In this document: positions 9,301 through 14,777 of the stretch, piece after piece
How positions within the stretch are numbered: position 1 is the first letter of the stretch
How the letters are laid out: each line of letters starts with the position of its first letter
DNA from: a virus
Length of the DNA stretch: 21,594 bases
Virus record (IMG/VR): IMGVR_UViG_3300031787_000959
Span: 1-21,594 of that record
Reading direction: 5' to 3' (one strand)
Notes under the pieces: generated by a model
Databases searched by the model: none
Seen by the model: only the letters and a program-made list of their open reading frames with translations
Told to the model about the DNA's origin: nothing
Translations under genes and position numbers: made by a program

Positions 9301-10203
9301 CTTGCTGTAATCAATAGCGCGAAGACTTGCGTCGGCGAAATGTTGCGCAAAGTTGTTTGCAACGCGGCCCATCGCCAAGTGCTGAGCAAGCACACGCTCT
9401 GGCTCGAACAAACCAGCCACGTCCGTTATCTTGTCTTGCATTATCTGGGCTGGGCCTTCGTTTGATGCCCAGAACAAGGGATCATCGCGGTCAAGTTTGC
9501 CAAGACCAAACAGCGATCCGCCCTGTTGCACCGACCCAATAGGCTCACCCTCGATGGACTTCAGCACTAAGTCGCTGATCGAGGTGTCCCCCGGTACAGC
9601 GACGTTGATGTCGCCAATTCTTGGTTGTACGGTTTCGATTGGCGGAAGCTCTTTCAGCGGCTCCAGTTCGTACTGTAGGTTTTTCAGCCGCTGGCTTTCT
9701 TTCAATGAGCGGCCCGCAAGGTTTTGGGTGTCCTTTGGCTTGCCGCTTCTAACATGCTCTCCAAGCATCTGCCGACCGACTCGCTCTGCGTGGGCTGCGA
9801 TCTCCTGCTGCGACTTGGCGGGCGCTCTCGGTAAGTTGAGCGGTAACGCACGTTCTGCGTCCATCAGCGCAGCTCGACGCTTTGGCTCTAAGGTCGGCTT
9901 CGCTATTCCCATCTGCAAAGCACCGCGAGGCGCAGCGCCAACCGAACTACCGCCCATCACGCCCAGAGCCATGTTTAGCGCTTCCTCTGGGCCCAGTTCG
10001 GAATACATCGCTGTGCGTGGAGACTGAATCACTTTCGCGAGGTCATACAGCAATTCGGGTGCAATAAAACCCTCACCACTTTTATACCGGGGCAGGAAAC
10101 TTAAGCGGTCTTCATTTGGCAGCATCCCAAAAGTTTCATAGACATCTTTCTCTAATTGAGTCAGAGCCTTACCCTTACCCGAAGATTTTTTTCCGTCTGC
10201 CAT
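6391..10203 (-). CDS. Large polyvalent-type protein with PcfJ-like domain
   Basis: A 1270-aa multidomain protein between terminase and portal. A PcfJ-like domain is visible at about 970-1120: MRHCVGG at 1003-1009, LRDAKGEPHVTIEV about 30 residues later and EIKGKNNNKPKDEYIPFVQDFI from about 1103. PcfJ domains occur in large polyvalent proteins of phages and conjugative elements, thought to enter the recipient with the DNA; their activity is not well settled. A long Lys/Glu helix is near 720-800. The C-terminus has a duplicated 22-aa Gly-Gly unit. Residue 500 is a methionine in MADGGQTFPLQ preceded by a ribosome-site-like GGTGAGG, suggesting fusion of two genes or an internal start. The ATG at 10203 (MADGKK) is chosen; a GTG at 10209 overlapping the terminase stop is possible. 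Confidence 0.75.
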   Translation of the reverse strand: MADGKKSSGKGKALTQLEKDVYETFGMLPNEDRLSFLPRYKSGEGFIAPELLYDLAKVIQSPRTAMYSELGPEEALNMALGVMGGSSVGAAPRGALQMGIAKPTLEPKRRAALMDAERALPLNLPRAPAKSQQEIAAHAERVGRQMLGEHVRSGKPKDTQNLAGRSLKESQRLKNLQYELEPLKELPPIETVQPRIGDINVAVPGDTSISDLVLKSIEGEPIGSVQQGGSLFGLGKLDRDDPLFWASNEGPAQIMQDKITDVAGLFEPERVLAQHLAMGRVANNFAQHFADASLRAIDYSKLSAKDMNTFDNVIAGGYTKKNQKTGEVQYITFPHWPGIADPEGALAAMKADPELRKWFLSRMKTPKLTQATNMPNALDIEWAITHPELRNMEVNLTGHSVGEMVPGAKLADDPDHETYLKGIRGRFLGQQENLTPFAISYPDATQHIATTQRPQDFTGTIQKVFPHQRVDQQYIDEYGEYMRQLNKFLTGRKKGGEVTMADGGQTFPLQRPELVTEVSSRKPKHPLAELLGKGVGAVHEFASKPFGYENPPGEMASSLLGLPAVATTLERFAYGEPLTRGSGETFGLRPETTEALMTALPVAGEAARLGTKGAKALAPTAREMLEAGLERAVAPTKMYVMKPKGGNWMAGDVEREVTDPLKIKIVGQAPEERIALHERLLQDPELNQDQIDRVKYHLELTKNDAAINNWVDKKLNRYVKNEMGTTEDPIRLGIERRAAAADKLKAENQAKLRKMEADIARAKAAGKDTTLSRRDLEAAREKFADEQYVASQGLYHSPIPEGGWDDFDVWQPSVLESKRQEAGFPGRNMATHPAAKFWEVNSDINLSNVAAKEYQNPGLQGTPLVEDNPWIQKLDPEAKINLIGQSAHVDLDFPHMIDELRNAMSPDTPLPASLRVTAKDLEKMTPDDVSALVGKINAWRNVQKTKSNTQIANNPATHLFKEYPPENNPKGVSWRQIKLPEGYPEAEARKFVKEATQYEGDMMRHCVGGAGHCEPLLRGDVEIYTLRDAKGEPHVTIEVKPADVSRAMAQLTPDERQYLVDTVKNKYFNGVMPGRSNEDEFWRMLDHEYIQVHGKPPPAILEIKGKNNNKPKDEYIPFVQDFIKSGNWSNVGDFHNTNLIHLSPSSDMAKLLREAGSKNIPKYLTQEEANVLSRWAAKGGELPEGFANGGAVDYESRFNEMLQNHIGMAEGGAVDYESRFNQMLQQHVGMADGGEVNQYNSDPDMSDGGLFVAAPAFKNGGAVKSIWTVN
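6508..6639 (-). repeat. Tandem 22-aa (66-bp) coding repeat at polyvalent protein C-terminus
   Basis: Two adjacent units, 6574-6639 and 6508-6573, encode GGAVDYESRFNEML-QNHIGMAE and GGAVDYESRFNQML-QQHVGMAD. They differ at four residues, all conservative, and more at the DNA level. They are followed by three shorter Gly-Gly pieces (GGEVNQ, GGLFVA, GGAVKS) at 6391-6507, so the tail is a degenerate Gly-Gly repeat array. Confidence 0.9.
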
Positions 10204-10205
10204 AG

Positions 10206-11642
10206 TCACACCGCGTAAGGGTTAGAACGCTTGCGCCCAGCCACGACGTAATCGTCATCATCGTCAACGGGCTGCGGGTCAATGTCCAGCCAGCCCGCGT
10301 CGCGCAAGTATCGCAGAGCCTGAGTACAGCTGTCCACAAAGTCATCGTGCGTTGATTCTGGGAAGGAACAGATCTGGCTCACGAACCCTTCCGCCCAGTC
10401 CCGCACATAGCCCTTCTTCGCCGTGCTCTCGGGGATGTACACACGACGGTGCGCGATGATGTTCGCCACAATCGAGAGTCGCTGTATCTTGTCCGCCTTG
10501 CCGGGGTTGTAGGCTCTCACCGGCAGGTGTGCCCGCTGCAAGTCTTGGATCAGAGAGATGCCAGCAGCCTTGTCTTCAATAAGCACCAAGTCAACCTTCT
10601 TGCCCCCTGTAAAGTTTCCTCGGCCCTCTTCCTCGGGGTCAGCGCCATACGACACCTTGAACTCTTCGATAACCTTCGGACGGAGATCCGGGTACTGCAG
10701 ATGGTCTTGCCACGCATCGATGAGCATAACAGCCATCGGGCCGTCTTCGGGCTTAAAGACGCCCCACGTCGTTGCAGCCGTCGGGTCATTGATCGTCTTC
10801 TCCGTGTAGGCGCAGTCATACGACTGCAGGATGTACTCGAACTTCGGAAAGGGCTTGTTCGCAGGCCAGAGCTTGAACATGTCCCGCTTCACGATGCCGC
10901 CCTCTTCCGGGTCTATCAGCTCAGCGTAGATCTCCTGCCGCCCGAGCTTGGTGCCCTCGTACTGAAGGATCTGCTTCTTGAAGTTGTCCGCTAGGTTGTC
11001 GAGGTTCTGGTAGGTCGAGGCGGTCACCATCGCCACATCGTCCCCGTCCCGCTCCACCAGCTCGAGGATCAAGTCTTTCGGCCTCGGGGTCGTCGTGCAG
11101 ATCAGCCGCACCTTCTTACCCAGACGCAGGCCGAACTGCATCATATCCCACGCTTCTTGCAGGTAGTCCCACGCCGCCAGCTCATCGCACCAGCCGCCGT
11201 GGAACTGCGGGCCGCGGAAACGCTCGGGCTCGGACGCCGGGATGCCCTTGATCAGCGAGCCGTTAACCAGCGTCAGCTCGTGCAGCGCCTTGTTGTAGTC
11301 CTTGATCAGGATCGAGGGGATGACAGACAGCAGGCCAGAGTCACCCTCGAAGCAGGTCGAGCGAACGTCTGAGGATGTCGGTGCGGCGACCACCCAACGG
11401 GTGTTGGGCGCTTCCCAAGCCCACCAGCCGAGCTGCTCAGCCGCGGTGCGTGTCTTGCCTGCGCCACGGCCTGCGAGCATCAGCCAAATGTCCCACCAGT
11501 CCCCCGACGGCAGGATCTGATAGTTATGGGCGGTCAGCAGCCAGTTGGTGCGCCACTCAAAGGCGGCACGATACTCAGGCGGCAGCTTGGCGTACTGCGC
11601 CCGGGTCTCGGGGTCTTTGAGGATCTCGACTAAGTCGCTCAT
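10206..11642 (-). CDS. terL: Terminase large subunit
   Basis: A 478-aa DNA-packaging motor. The ATPase domain shows Walker A AGRGAGKT at 57-64, Walker B-like GGWCDELAAW with the acidic pair D153-E154, and a coupling motif TTTPRP at 183-188. The C-terminal RNase H-fold nuclease shows the expected acidic sites: D276 in QSYDCAYTE, E356-D357 in LVLIEDKAAG, and HDDFVDS at 432-438. Length is usual for the family. It cuts concatemeric DNA and pumps it through the portal. The start overlaps the previous gene by ATGA, and the stop overlaps a possible GTG start of the polyvalent gene. All catalytic positions appear intact. Confidence 0.96.
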   Translation of the reverse strand: MSDLVEILKDPETRAQYAKLPPEYRAAFEWRTNWLLTAHNYQILPSGDWWDIWLMLAGRGAGKTRTAAEQLGWWAWEAPNTRWVVAAPTSSDVRSTCFEGDSGLLSVIPSILIKDYNKALHELTLVNGSLIKGIPASEPERFRGPQFHGGWCDELAAWDYLQEAWDMMQFGLRLGKKVRLICTTTPRPKDLILELVERDGDDVAMVTASTYQNLDNLADNFKKQILQYEGTKLGRQEIYAELIDPEEGGIVKRDMFKLWPANKPFPKFEYILQSYDCAYTEKTINDPTAATTWGVFKPEDGPMAVMLIDAWQDHLQYPDLRPKVIEEFKVSYGADPEEEGRGNFTGGKKVDLVLIEDKAAGISLIQDLQRAHLPVRAYNPGKADKIQRLSIVANIIAHRRVYIPESTAKKGYVRDWAEGFVSQICSFPESTHDDFVDSCTQALRYLRDAGWLDIDPQPVDDDDDYVVAGRKRSNPYAV

Positions 11643-11854
11643 CGGCGCAGCTTCAGGTAGATAGCAATCAGCATCATGGCGCAGCAGGCTTCAGGCTTGC
11701 CAGCCACGCCGAACATCAGGGCTACTAGCACCGATAGGAACTCAGCCGCATACAGGGCGATCTCTGGGAACTCCAGCAGCTCGCGCTCTTTGATCGCCAT
11801 CAGCTCAGCCTTACGCTCAGCGATGCGTCGCCTTAGTTCTTCTGCTACGTCCAC
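11639..11854 (-). CDS. Small membrane protein
   Basis: A 71-aa protein with a charged N-terminal helix (MDVAEELRRRIAERKAELMAIKERE) followed by hydrophobic segments (about IALYAAEFLSVLVALMFGVA and CCAMMLIAIYLKLRR). It probably has one or two membrane spans with the charged helix in the cytoplasm. It overlaps the gene before it by 10 bases and terL by 4 bases. Being in a run of small membrane proteins next to the terminase genes, a holin or lysis-related role is possible, but no endolysin is in the window. Not recognised as a named family. Confidence 0.65.
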   Translation of the reverse strand: MDVAEELRRRIAERKAELMAIKERELLEFPEIALYAAEFLSVLVALMFGVAGKPEACCAMMLIAIYLKLRR

Positions 11855-12024
11855 GGGCCGTTAGCCTTCCTGCGGCGCTCAGCGGGCGACAGCGAGTCGA
11901 GCTCAGGGTTGCGCATCACCTTGTAGGCTTTGGACTCGCCAGCCTCAGAGCCGATGATGTAGCCCATCACCATGCCAACCAGCATGGCAAACAGGCACGT
12001 CAGTATCCAAAAGAATGTCACCAT
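11845..12024 (-). CDS. Small single-span membrane protein (59 aa)
   Basis: A 59-aa protein with an N-terminal membrane segment (MVTFFWILTCLFAMLVGMVM) then a hydrophilic tail ending LSPAERRRKANGPWT. A longer open frame reaches 12189, but its extra residues are an out-of-frame shadow of another gene. The ATG at 12024 has a clear GGAGAAG ribosome site and overlaps the stop of the upstream 55-aa gene. The N-terminus could be an uncleaved signal anchor. Function unknown; possible lysis-cassette member. Confidence 0.6.
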   Translation of the reverse strand: MVTFFWILTCLFAMLVGMVMGYIIGSEAGESKAYKVMRNPELDSLSPAERRRKANGPWT

Positions 12025-12185
12025 AATCTTCTCCGGCACTGGTCGGCGGTCAGGTCGGGCCGTAGCTCTGGGGTCTTGCAGGCTGGGCGAGGCGGCATGT
12101 GCAGGGTCACCACCGCAAACCATACCGACAGTACCGCAACCGCGGTCAGGTAGATTGCCAGCAGGATGATCTCGACCCTCTCCAT
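12018..12185 (-). CDS. Small single-span membrane protein (55 aa)
   Basis: A 55-aa frame starting MERVEIILLAIYLTAVAVLS, with one strong membrane span (about residues 5-30) and a short Pro/Cys-containing C-terminal part (PPRPACKTPELRPDLTADQC). The start follows GAGGAA and lies one base after the stop of the zinc-ribbon gene; the stop overlaps the next start by seven bases. The Cys-containing tail after the membrane span recalls small spanin-type proteins, but there is no lipobox, so that is only a suggestion. Confidence 0.55.
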   Translation of the reverse strand: MERVEIILLAIYLTAVAVLSVWFAVVTLHMPPRPACKTPELRPDLTADQCRRRLW

Positions 12186-12347
12186 TCATTTCCTCATCGG
12201 CTCGCGGTAGGAACTCTTCTCGGTGGACTTGTAGGGGCTCTCGCTCTTGCGCTCAAGGCATGGCCTGCATATCCAGCGCATTACCGACCCCCGCCGCTGC
12301 ATCTCCCCTTCAGCCCTCTGCGTTTGGCAGGAGGTGCAGAATCTCAT
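12186..12347 (-). CDS. Tiny zinc-ribbon protein (53 aa)
   Basis: A 53-aa basic protein beginning MRFCTSCQTQ, with a second CxxC pair in RWICRPC (C4/C7 and C27/C30). Four cysteines in two CxxC knuckles 19 residues apart form a plausible zinc ribbon. The rest is Arg, Lys and Ser-rich. It starts in an ATGA overlap with the small terminase stop and ends one base before the next ATG, so it belongs to the same translational chain. Likely a nucleic-acid or protein-binding factor; role unknown. Its position between the two terminase subunits could mean a packaging accessory, but this is inference. Confidence 0.6.
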   Translation of the reverse strand: MRFCTSCQTQRAEGEMQRRGSVMRWICRPCLERKSESPYKSTEKSSYREPMRK

Positions 12348-12862
12348 CTCTTGGATTGCTTGGTTAGCTCGATGTTCTTCAGGACGGCGTCGAAGATACC
12401 CGTGTCGACTTTCATCTCGAGCGGGTTGTCAGCGTCCCCAGCGACGATCTGGCGGTCGCCGTACTTCTTAGGCTTCAGCTTAGCCGCTACCCACTTGCGG
12501 GCGTCTACGCGGTTCTTCTGCCATGTCACCCAGCCACTATCTGTGCGGCTTATGCCCTTGTCATCAACGATCTCTTGAGGGGGCTCATCAGCAATAGCAT
12601 GTATCTCATCAGCGAGTGTGTCTGCCTGCTCTTCCCTTGCTCTCGCGTAGTTATCCGAGAATTGCTTATTCTGCAACAGCCAAAGATACACAGTGCTGTG
12701 TACTGGCATTCTGTCTTCCATGCAGATTTGGCGTAGGGATTCGCCGCAACTGATCCTTGTACAGATCTCTGCGGCTATAGCGGGGTCGTACTCTGTCTTC
12801 CTACCAGCCCGCTTCTTTGGGGGCTTTGCTTGCTCGGCGGCAACTGTGGCGTCATCAGACAT
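12344..12862 (-). CDS. terS: Terminase small subunit (Sf6 gp1-like)
   Basis: A 172-aa DNA-recognition subunit of the terminase. A basic N-terminus (KPPKKRAGRKTEYDP) leads into a helix-turn-helix around residues 25-65 (AAEICTRISCGESLRQICMEDRMPVHSTVYLWL), followed by the helical segment FSDNYARAREEQADTLADEIHAIADEP, a pattern typical of Shigella phage Sf6 gp1-like small terminases. The middle has RTDSGWVTWQKNRVDARKWVAAKLKPKKYGD, also common in this family. Length is near Sf6 gp1 (140 aa) with a C-terminal extension. It should mark the packaging site and load TerL. Four tiny genes separate it from terL, instead of the usual direct neighbourhood. Confidence 0.88.
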   Translation of the reverse strand: MSDDATVAAEQAKPPKKRAGRKTEYDPAIAAEICTRISCGESLRQICMEDRMPVHSTVYLWLLQNKQFSDNYARAREEQADTLADEIHAIADEPPQEIVDDKGISRTDSGWVTWQKNRVDARKWVAAKLKPKKYGDRQIVAGDADNPLEMKVDTGIFDAVLKNIELTKQSKR

Positions 12863-12887
12863 ATCTCAGTCTCTCTCTTGCCTGTTA

Positions 12888-13091
12888 CTAGGTGAATAGT
12901 TTCTTCAGGAACTCTGCCGCGGCTCCCGGGCCTAGCAGCACCATAATCATTACGCCATAGATCAGCATCTCAATGCGGATCATCCGCTGGTCGCCCTTTT
13001 CAAGGCGCTTCTCGATAGCCTCATAGCGGGCATTTGATAGCGCCTCATGTACTGCGAAGCGCGTCTCTAAGTCCTTGTCCATCTCAGTCAT
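12888..13091 (-). CDS. XhlA-like small membrane protein, possible holin accessory
   Basis: A 67-aa protein, MTEMDKDLETRF, with an amphipathic coiled-coil N-terminal half (residues about 5-40, ALSNARYEAIEKRLEKGDQR) and one C-terminal membrane span (IRIEMLIYGVMIMVLLGPGAAAEF). This order, coiled coil then single span, is typical of the haemolysin XhlA family, which works with holins in some prophages. A longer frame begins at 13133, but ATG 13091 overlaps the stop of the upstream gene by eight bases and is preferred. The next ATG three codons on is also possible. Assignment is from architecture, not catalytic motifs. Confidence 0.6.
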   Translation of the reverse strand: MTEMDKDLETRFAVHEALSNARYEAIEKRLEKGDQRMIRIEMLIYGVMIMVLLGPGAAAEFLKKLFT

Positions 13092-13359
13092 AACCCCTGA
13101 TGGTTTTGCGGGCCTTCTTGACTGTGCCGCCACGCTTCTTCTCGTAGTCGGTCTCGGGCTTCATACCCAAACCCTCTTTGTAGGCGCGACCATAGTTGCG
13201 GGCGCCCTTACCGAGGTTATCAACGAACTCAGCCGCCTTTTCTTTGGCGGCTGCTACATAGTCTTTATCCGGGTCAAGGCCTAAGCCAGCCTTGTACGTC
13301 TTACGATAGTCTTCGGCAAACTCTTGCAAGTCGTCAACTATTCCCTTGCTCTTCGGCAT
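13084..13359 (-). CDS. Small protein with duplicated YKxGLG motif
   Basis: A 91-aa basic, Tyr-rich soluble protein containing two copies of an 18-residue unit: DYRKTYKAGLGLDPDKDY at 17-34 and NYGRAYKEGLGMKPETDY at 55-72. The copies are separated by a helical linker (VAAAKEKAAEFVDNLGKGAR), so the protein is a two-repeat structure of about 38 residues per unit. The start ATG at 13359 has GAGGGGAAAG upstream and lies inside the end of the previous gene (26-base overlap). The first possible in-frame start at 13377 lacks a better ribosome site. No family recognised. Confidence 0.6.
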   Translation of the reverse strand: MPKSKGIVDDLQEFAEDYRKTYKAGLGLDPDKDYVAAAKEKAAEFVDNLGKGARNYGRAYKEGLGMKPETDYEKKRGGTVKKARKTIRGYD

Positions 13360-13522
13360 CTTCTTTCCCCTCAGCAACTGGGAGCTGTGGCATTGCCTGC
13401 ACCCGGATGTTGTCGATCATTGGCGCCGCTTGATTGAAGGGCAGAGCCCCAAGCAGTGTCAATAAATGATTAACCTCTTCGAGATTGTATTGCAATGTAA
13501 TACGAATGTCTTGGTTTTCCAT
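13334..13522 (-). CDS. Small hypothetical protein, first gene of the late block
   Basis: A 62-aa protein (MENQDIRITLQYNLEEVNHLLTLLGALPFNQAAPMIDNIR) that seems to fold as a short beta strand and helix; the C-terminus is acidic. AGAGGA lies about five bases before ATG. Similar short proteins with a QYNLEEVNxLLxxLGxLPF pattern occur in phage genomes; function is unknown. It follows the 245-base non-coding gap, so a late transcript may begin just upstream. Confidence 0.65.
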   Translation of the reverse strand: MENQDIRITLQYNLEEVNHLLTLLGALPFNQAAPMIDNIRVQAMPQLPVAEGKEDAEEQGNS

Positions 13523-13767
13523 GCTGTCCTCTTATTGTTAGGGGTAGTCGGTACTCGCTGCACTGGTTGCGCTGGCCCGTAAGGTACAGACCACCAGCAT
13601 CCGCTTTCCCAACTGGTATGGAGACCGACTCTGCTCCGCAGGTTCCAGTCTACGGGGTCGGGGGTAGTGACCAGCCGATCTCCATGCCACTTGGCGCTCT
13701 ACGCAAACGGCTGAGCTGCCGATCCTTGACGCTCATTGTTATGGGATTGCGCTTCCCCAATGAGTCG
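13523..13767 (-). other. Non-coding, structure-rich gap between early/middle and late blocks
   Basis: This is the longest gap without a convincing gene. It contains two long-range perfect 7-bp helices that share one base: 13546-13552 with 13624-13630 (AGTCGGT/ACCGACT), and 13618-13624 with 13679-13685 (ATGGAGA/TCTCCAT). Inside the second, on the minus strand, TCGG/CCGA and CCGTAG/CTGCGG hairpins can form, giving a branched 68-nt fold. Also 13571-13575 pairs with 13594-13598. No tRNA T-loop is found, no intrinsic terminator with a U run, and no clear sigma70 promoter. It may hold the late control region or a small RNA. Confidence 0.5.
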
Positions 13768-14019
13768 TCAGTCTACAGACTTTTTGTCATCCACGAGGCC
13801 CATCGCATACTCCGCGATTTCCCGGATACTCGCCGTGCAAGTACCGTCAGCTAAGATGTCCTCCAACGCGCTCATCAGGATCATCCGCTTGCAATGCTCA
13901 TCATACGCAGCGTCAGCCAGATTATCGAACTGTGTTTCCATTCTATTAAGAACCTTGTAGTCGTTGTCGCCAATGTCAACCACGATCATCTTGCTGCCCA
14001 GCTTCAAAGTTTCAGTCAT
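13768..14019 (-). CDS. Hypothetical protein (83 aa)
   Basis: An 83-aa acidic soluble protein, MTETLKLGSKMIVVDIGDNDYKVL then mostly helical (MILMSALEDILADGTCTASIREIAEYAMGLVDDKK). No domain recognised. It is the last gene before the structure-rich gap and is preceded by a GC-rich hairpin 17-34 bases before its start. The ribosome site is weak (GAGAT), so expression may rely on the hairpin context or on coupling. Confidence 0.6.
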   Translation of the reverse strand: MTETLKLGSKMIVVDIGDNDYKVLNRMETQFDNLADAAYDEHCKRMILMSALEDILADGTCTASIREIAEYAMGLVDDKKSVD

Positions 14020-14035
14020 GTCGTATCTCGGTGGT

Positions 14036-14053
14036 GCCCGGCTTTCGCCGGGC
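14036..14053 (-). other. Perfect GNRA-capped hairpin between two genes
   Basis: Minus-strand RNA would form a 7-bp stem, GCCCGGC and GCCGGGC, closed by a GAAA tetraloop, an exceptionally stable GNRA hairpin. No U run follows, so it is not a normal intrinsic terminator. It fills most of the 41-base gap between the 127-aa gene and the 83-aa gene and ends 16 bases before the latter's ATG. It could be an mRNA-processing or 3'-end stabilising element. Confidence 0.7.
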
Positions 14054-14060
14054 GGATTAA

Positions 14061-14444
14061 TCAGAAGCTGAAGTCGTGGTACTTCTCGCGGTCACCCAGA
14101 TATAGGTTGCCGCTTGGCGCATTGTTCAGGCGACCAGTCTCAGGGTTACGAACCTGCTGCACCCACTGACCCTTCTTGTTCTTGCGGTAAATGCGCTTGT
14201 AGTTCTCAGGGTTCTGGGTGTACTCGTAGACTTGGCTCTCGCTCATGCCGTTGCCGTCTACGCGCTTGTAGTCGTCATCCTGAACCACGATGTACCGGCC
14301 TTTCATGTTGACTTCCACTACGGTCGCTGGGCTGCGGTCAGTCCAGTAGCAGATGGTGGCTGGCATACCAACGTAGGGCTCAGCCGAGCGGCTGTTGGTC
14401 ATGATGTGGTTAACTAAGCTGCCTGTTTGGGTTCCGAGTCTCAT
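14061..14444 (-). CDS. Conserved phage hypothetical protein (127 aa)
   Basis: A 127-aa basic protein. The centre has small beta-barrel-like sequence (ATICYWTDRSPATVVEVNMKGRYIVVQDDDYKRVDGNGMSESQVYEYTQNP), and the C-terminus RLNNAPSGNLYLGDREKYHDFSF is a pattern I associate with a widespread uncharacterised phage family that has a TD-x-xPATVV-x-V strand pair and a GNGMSESQ turn. No catalytic residues are apparent. The ATG at 14444 is preceded by AAAGGAAG and the leader GCGAAATC, similar to the leaders of the operator-controlled genes nearby. Confidence 0.65.
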   Translation of the reverse strand: MRLGTQTGSLVNHIMTNSRSAEPYVGMPATICYWTDRSPATVVEVNMKGRYIVVQDDDYKRVDGNGMSESQVYEYTQNPENYKRIYRKNKKGQWVQQVRNPETGRLNNAPSGNLYLGDREKYHDFSF

Positions 14445-14470
14445 GATTTCGCTTCCTTTCGCTATTAGGG

Positions 14471-14683
14471 TTAGATTACTGCAAGGGTTTGGAGTTTGGC
14501 TTTGGCGTCCCGCAGGCGGTACAAACGAGCTACAGCCATCTCAGTGGGTTCGCCGTTAACGCCTGTTGTGTTCTCGACAACTTCCCAAATCGTCGATAAC
14601 GAGTTGCAACGGAAGCCGTAATACCGCTCACGGATGATGCTGTATTTGCCTACCGTCAGAACTACTTTGCGCTCGTCAACCAT
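14471..14683 (-). CDS. Hypothetical protein (70 aa) under operator A
   Basis: A 70-aa protein, probably a compact beta sheet (KVVLTVGKYSIIRERYYGFRCNSLSTIWEVVENT) with a C-terminal helix (MAVARLYRLRDAKAKLQTLAVI). Not recognised. It is the first gene of a transcript driven by the promoter and TAAT-N5-ATTA site at 14726-14738. AGGAG lies about seven bases before ATG within the shared leader. The gene after it (127 aa) is 26 bases downstream and probably co-transcribed. Confidence 0.6.
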   Translation of the reverse strand: MVDERKVVLTVGKYSIIRERYYGFRCNSLSTIWEVVENTTGVNGEPTEMAVARLYRLRDAKAKLQTLAVI

Positions 14684-14704
14684 CTCGCTCTCCTGTTTCG
14701 CATC

Positions 14705-14720
14705 CTGACCAATGTGTCAG
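14705..14720 (-). other. 5'-leader hairpin A
   Basis: On the minus-strand RNA, CUGAC and GUCAG form a 5-bp stem with a six-base loop, immediately followed by GATGCG and the AGGAG ribosome site of the 70-aa gene. The predicted transcript start lies only a few bases upstream, so the hairpin would be at the very 5' end. Same layout at 15567-15581 and 16347-16362. Confidence 0.6.
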
Positions 14721-14725
14721 TGGTG

Positions 14726-14738
14726 TAATTCTACATTA
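14726..14738. promoter_or_regulatory. Operator-like palindrome A (TAAT-N5-ATTA) in a promoter
   Basis: The 13-bp site reads TAATTCTACATTA on the plus strand and TAATGTAGAATTA on the minus. It overlaps the -10 region of a minus-strand sigma70-like promoter: -35 TTGACC at 14758-14753, 17-base spacer, -10 TGTAGA at 14735-14730 (weak; TAGAAT at 19-base spacing is an alternative). Binding here would block transcription of the 70-aa gene. Confidence 0.6.
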
Positions 14739-14777
14739 AAAGATGAGGGGGCGGTCAACCCCCTTTTTGAAAAAATC

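Noticed and set aside
11845-12189. A single 114-aa gene over this region.
   Set aside because: Residues before MVTFFW are Pro/Arg-rich shadow sequence. Two separate genes with their own ribosome sites (12018-12185 and 11845-12024) explain the DNA better.
13618-13685. A possible tRNA: 7-bp end helix and 68-nt length.
   Set aside because: There is no T-arm or GTTCRA loop, no normal anticodon arm and the D-arm loop is too large. Kept only as structured non-coding DNA.
13670-13740. A tRNA D-arm-like GCTC ... GAGC on the minus strand.
   Set aside because: The loop is 13 bases, the end helix has a mismatch and no T-loop follows.
13567-13854. A 95-codon plus-strand frame over the structured gap.
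   Set aside because: TTG start without ribosome site, low-complexity mixed composition, and overlap with a better minus-strand gene.
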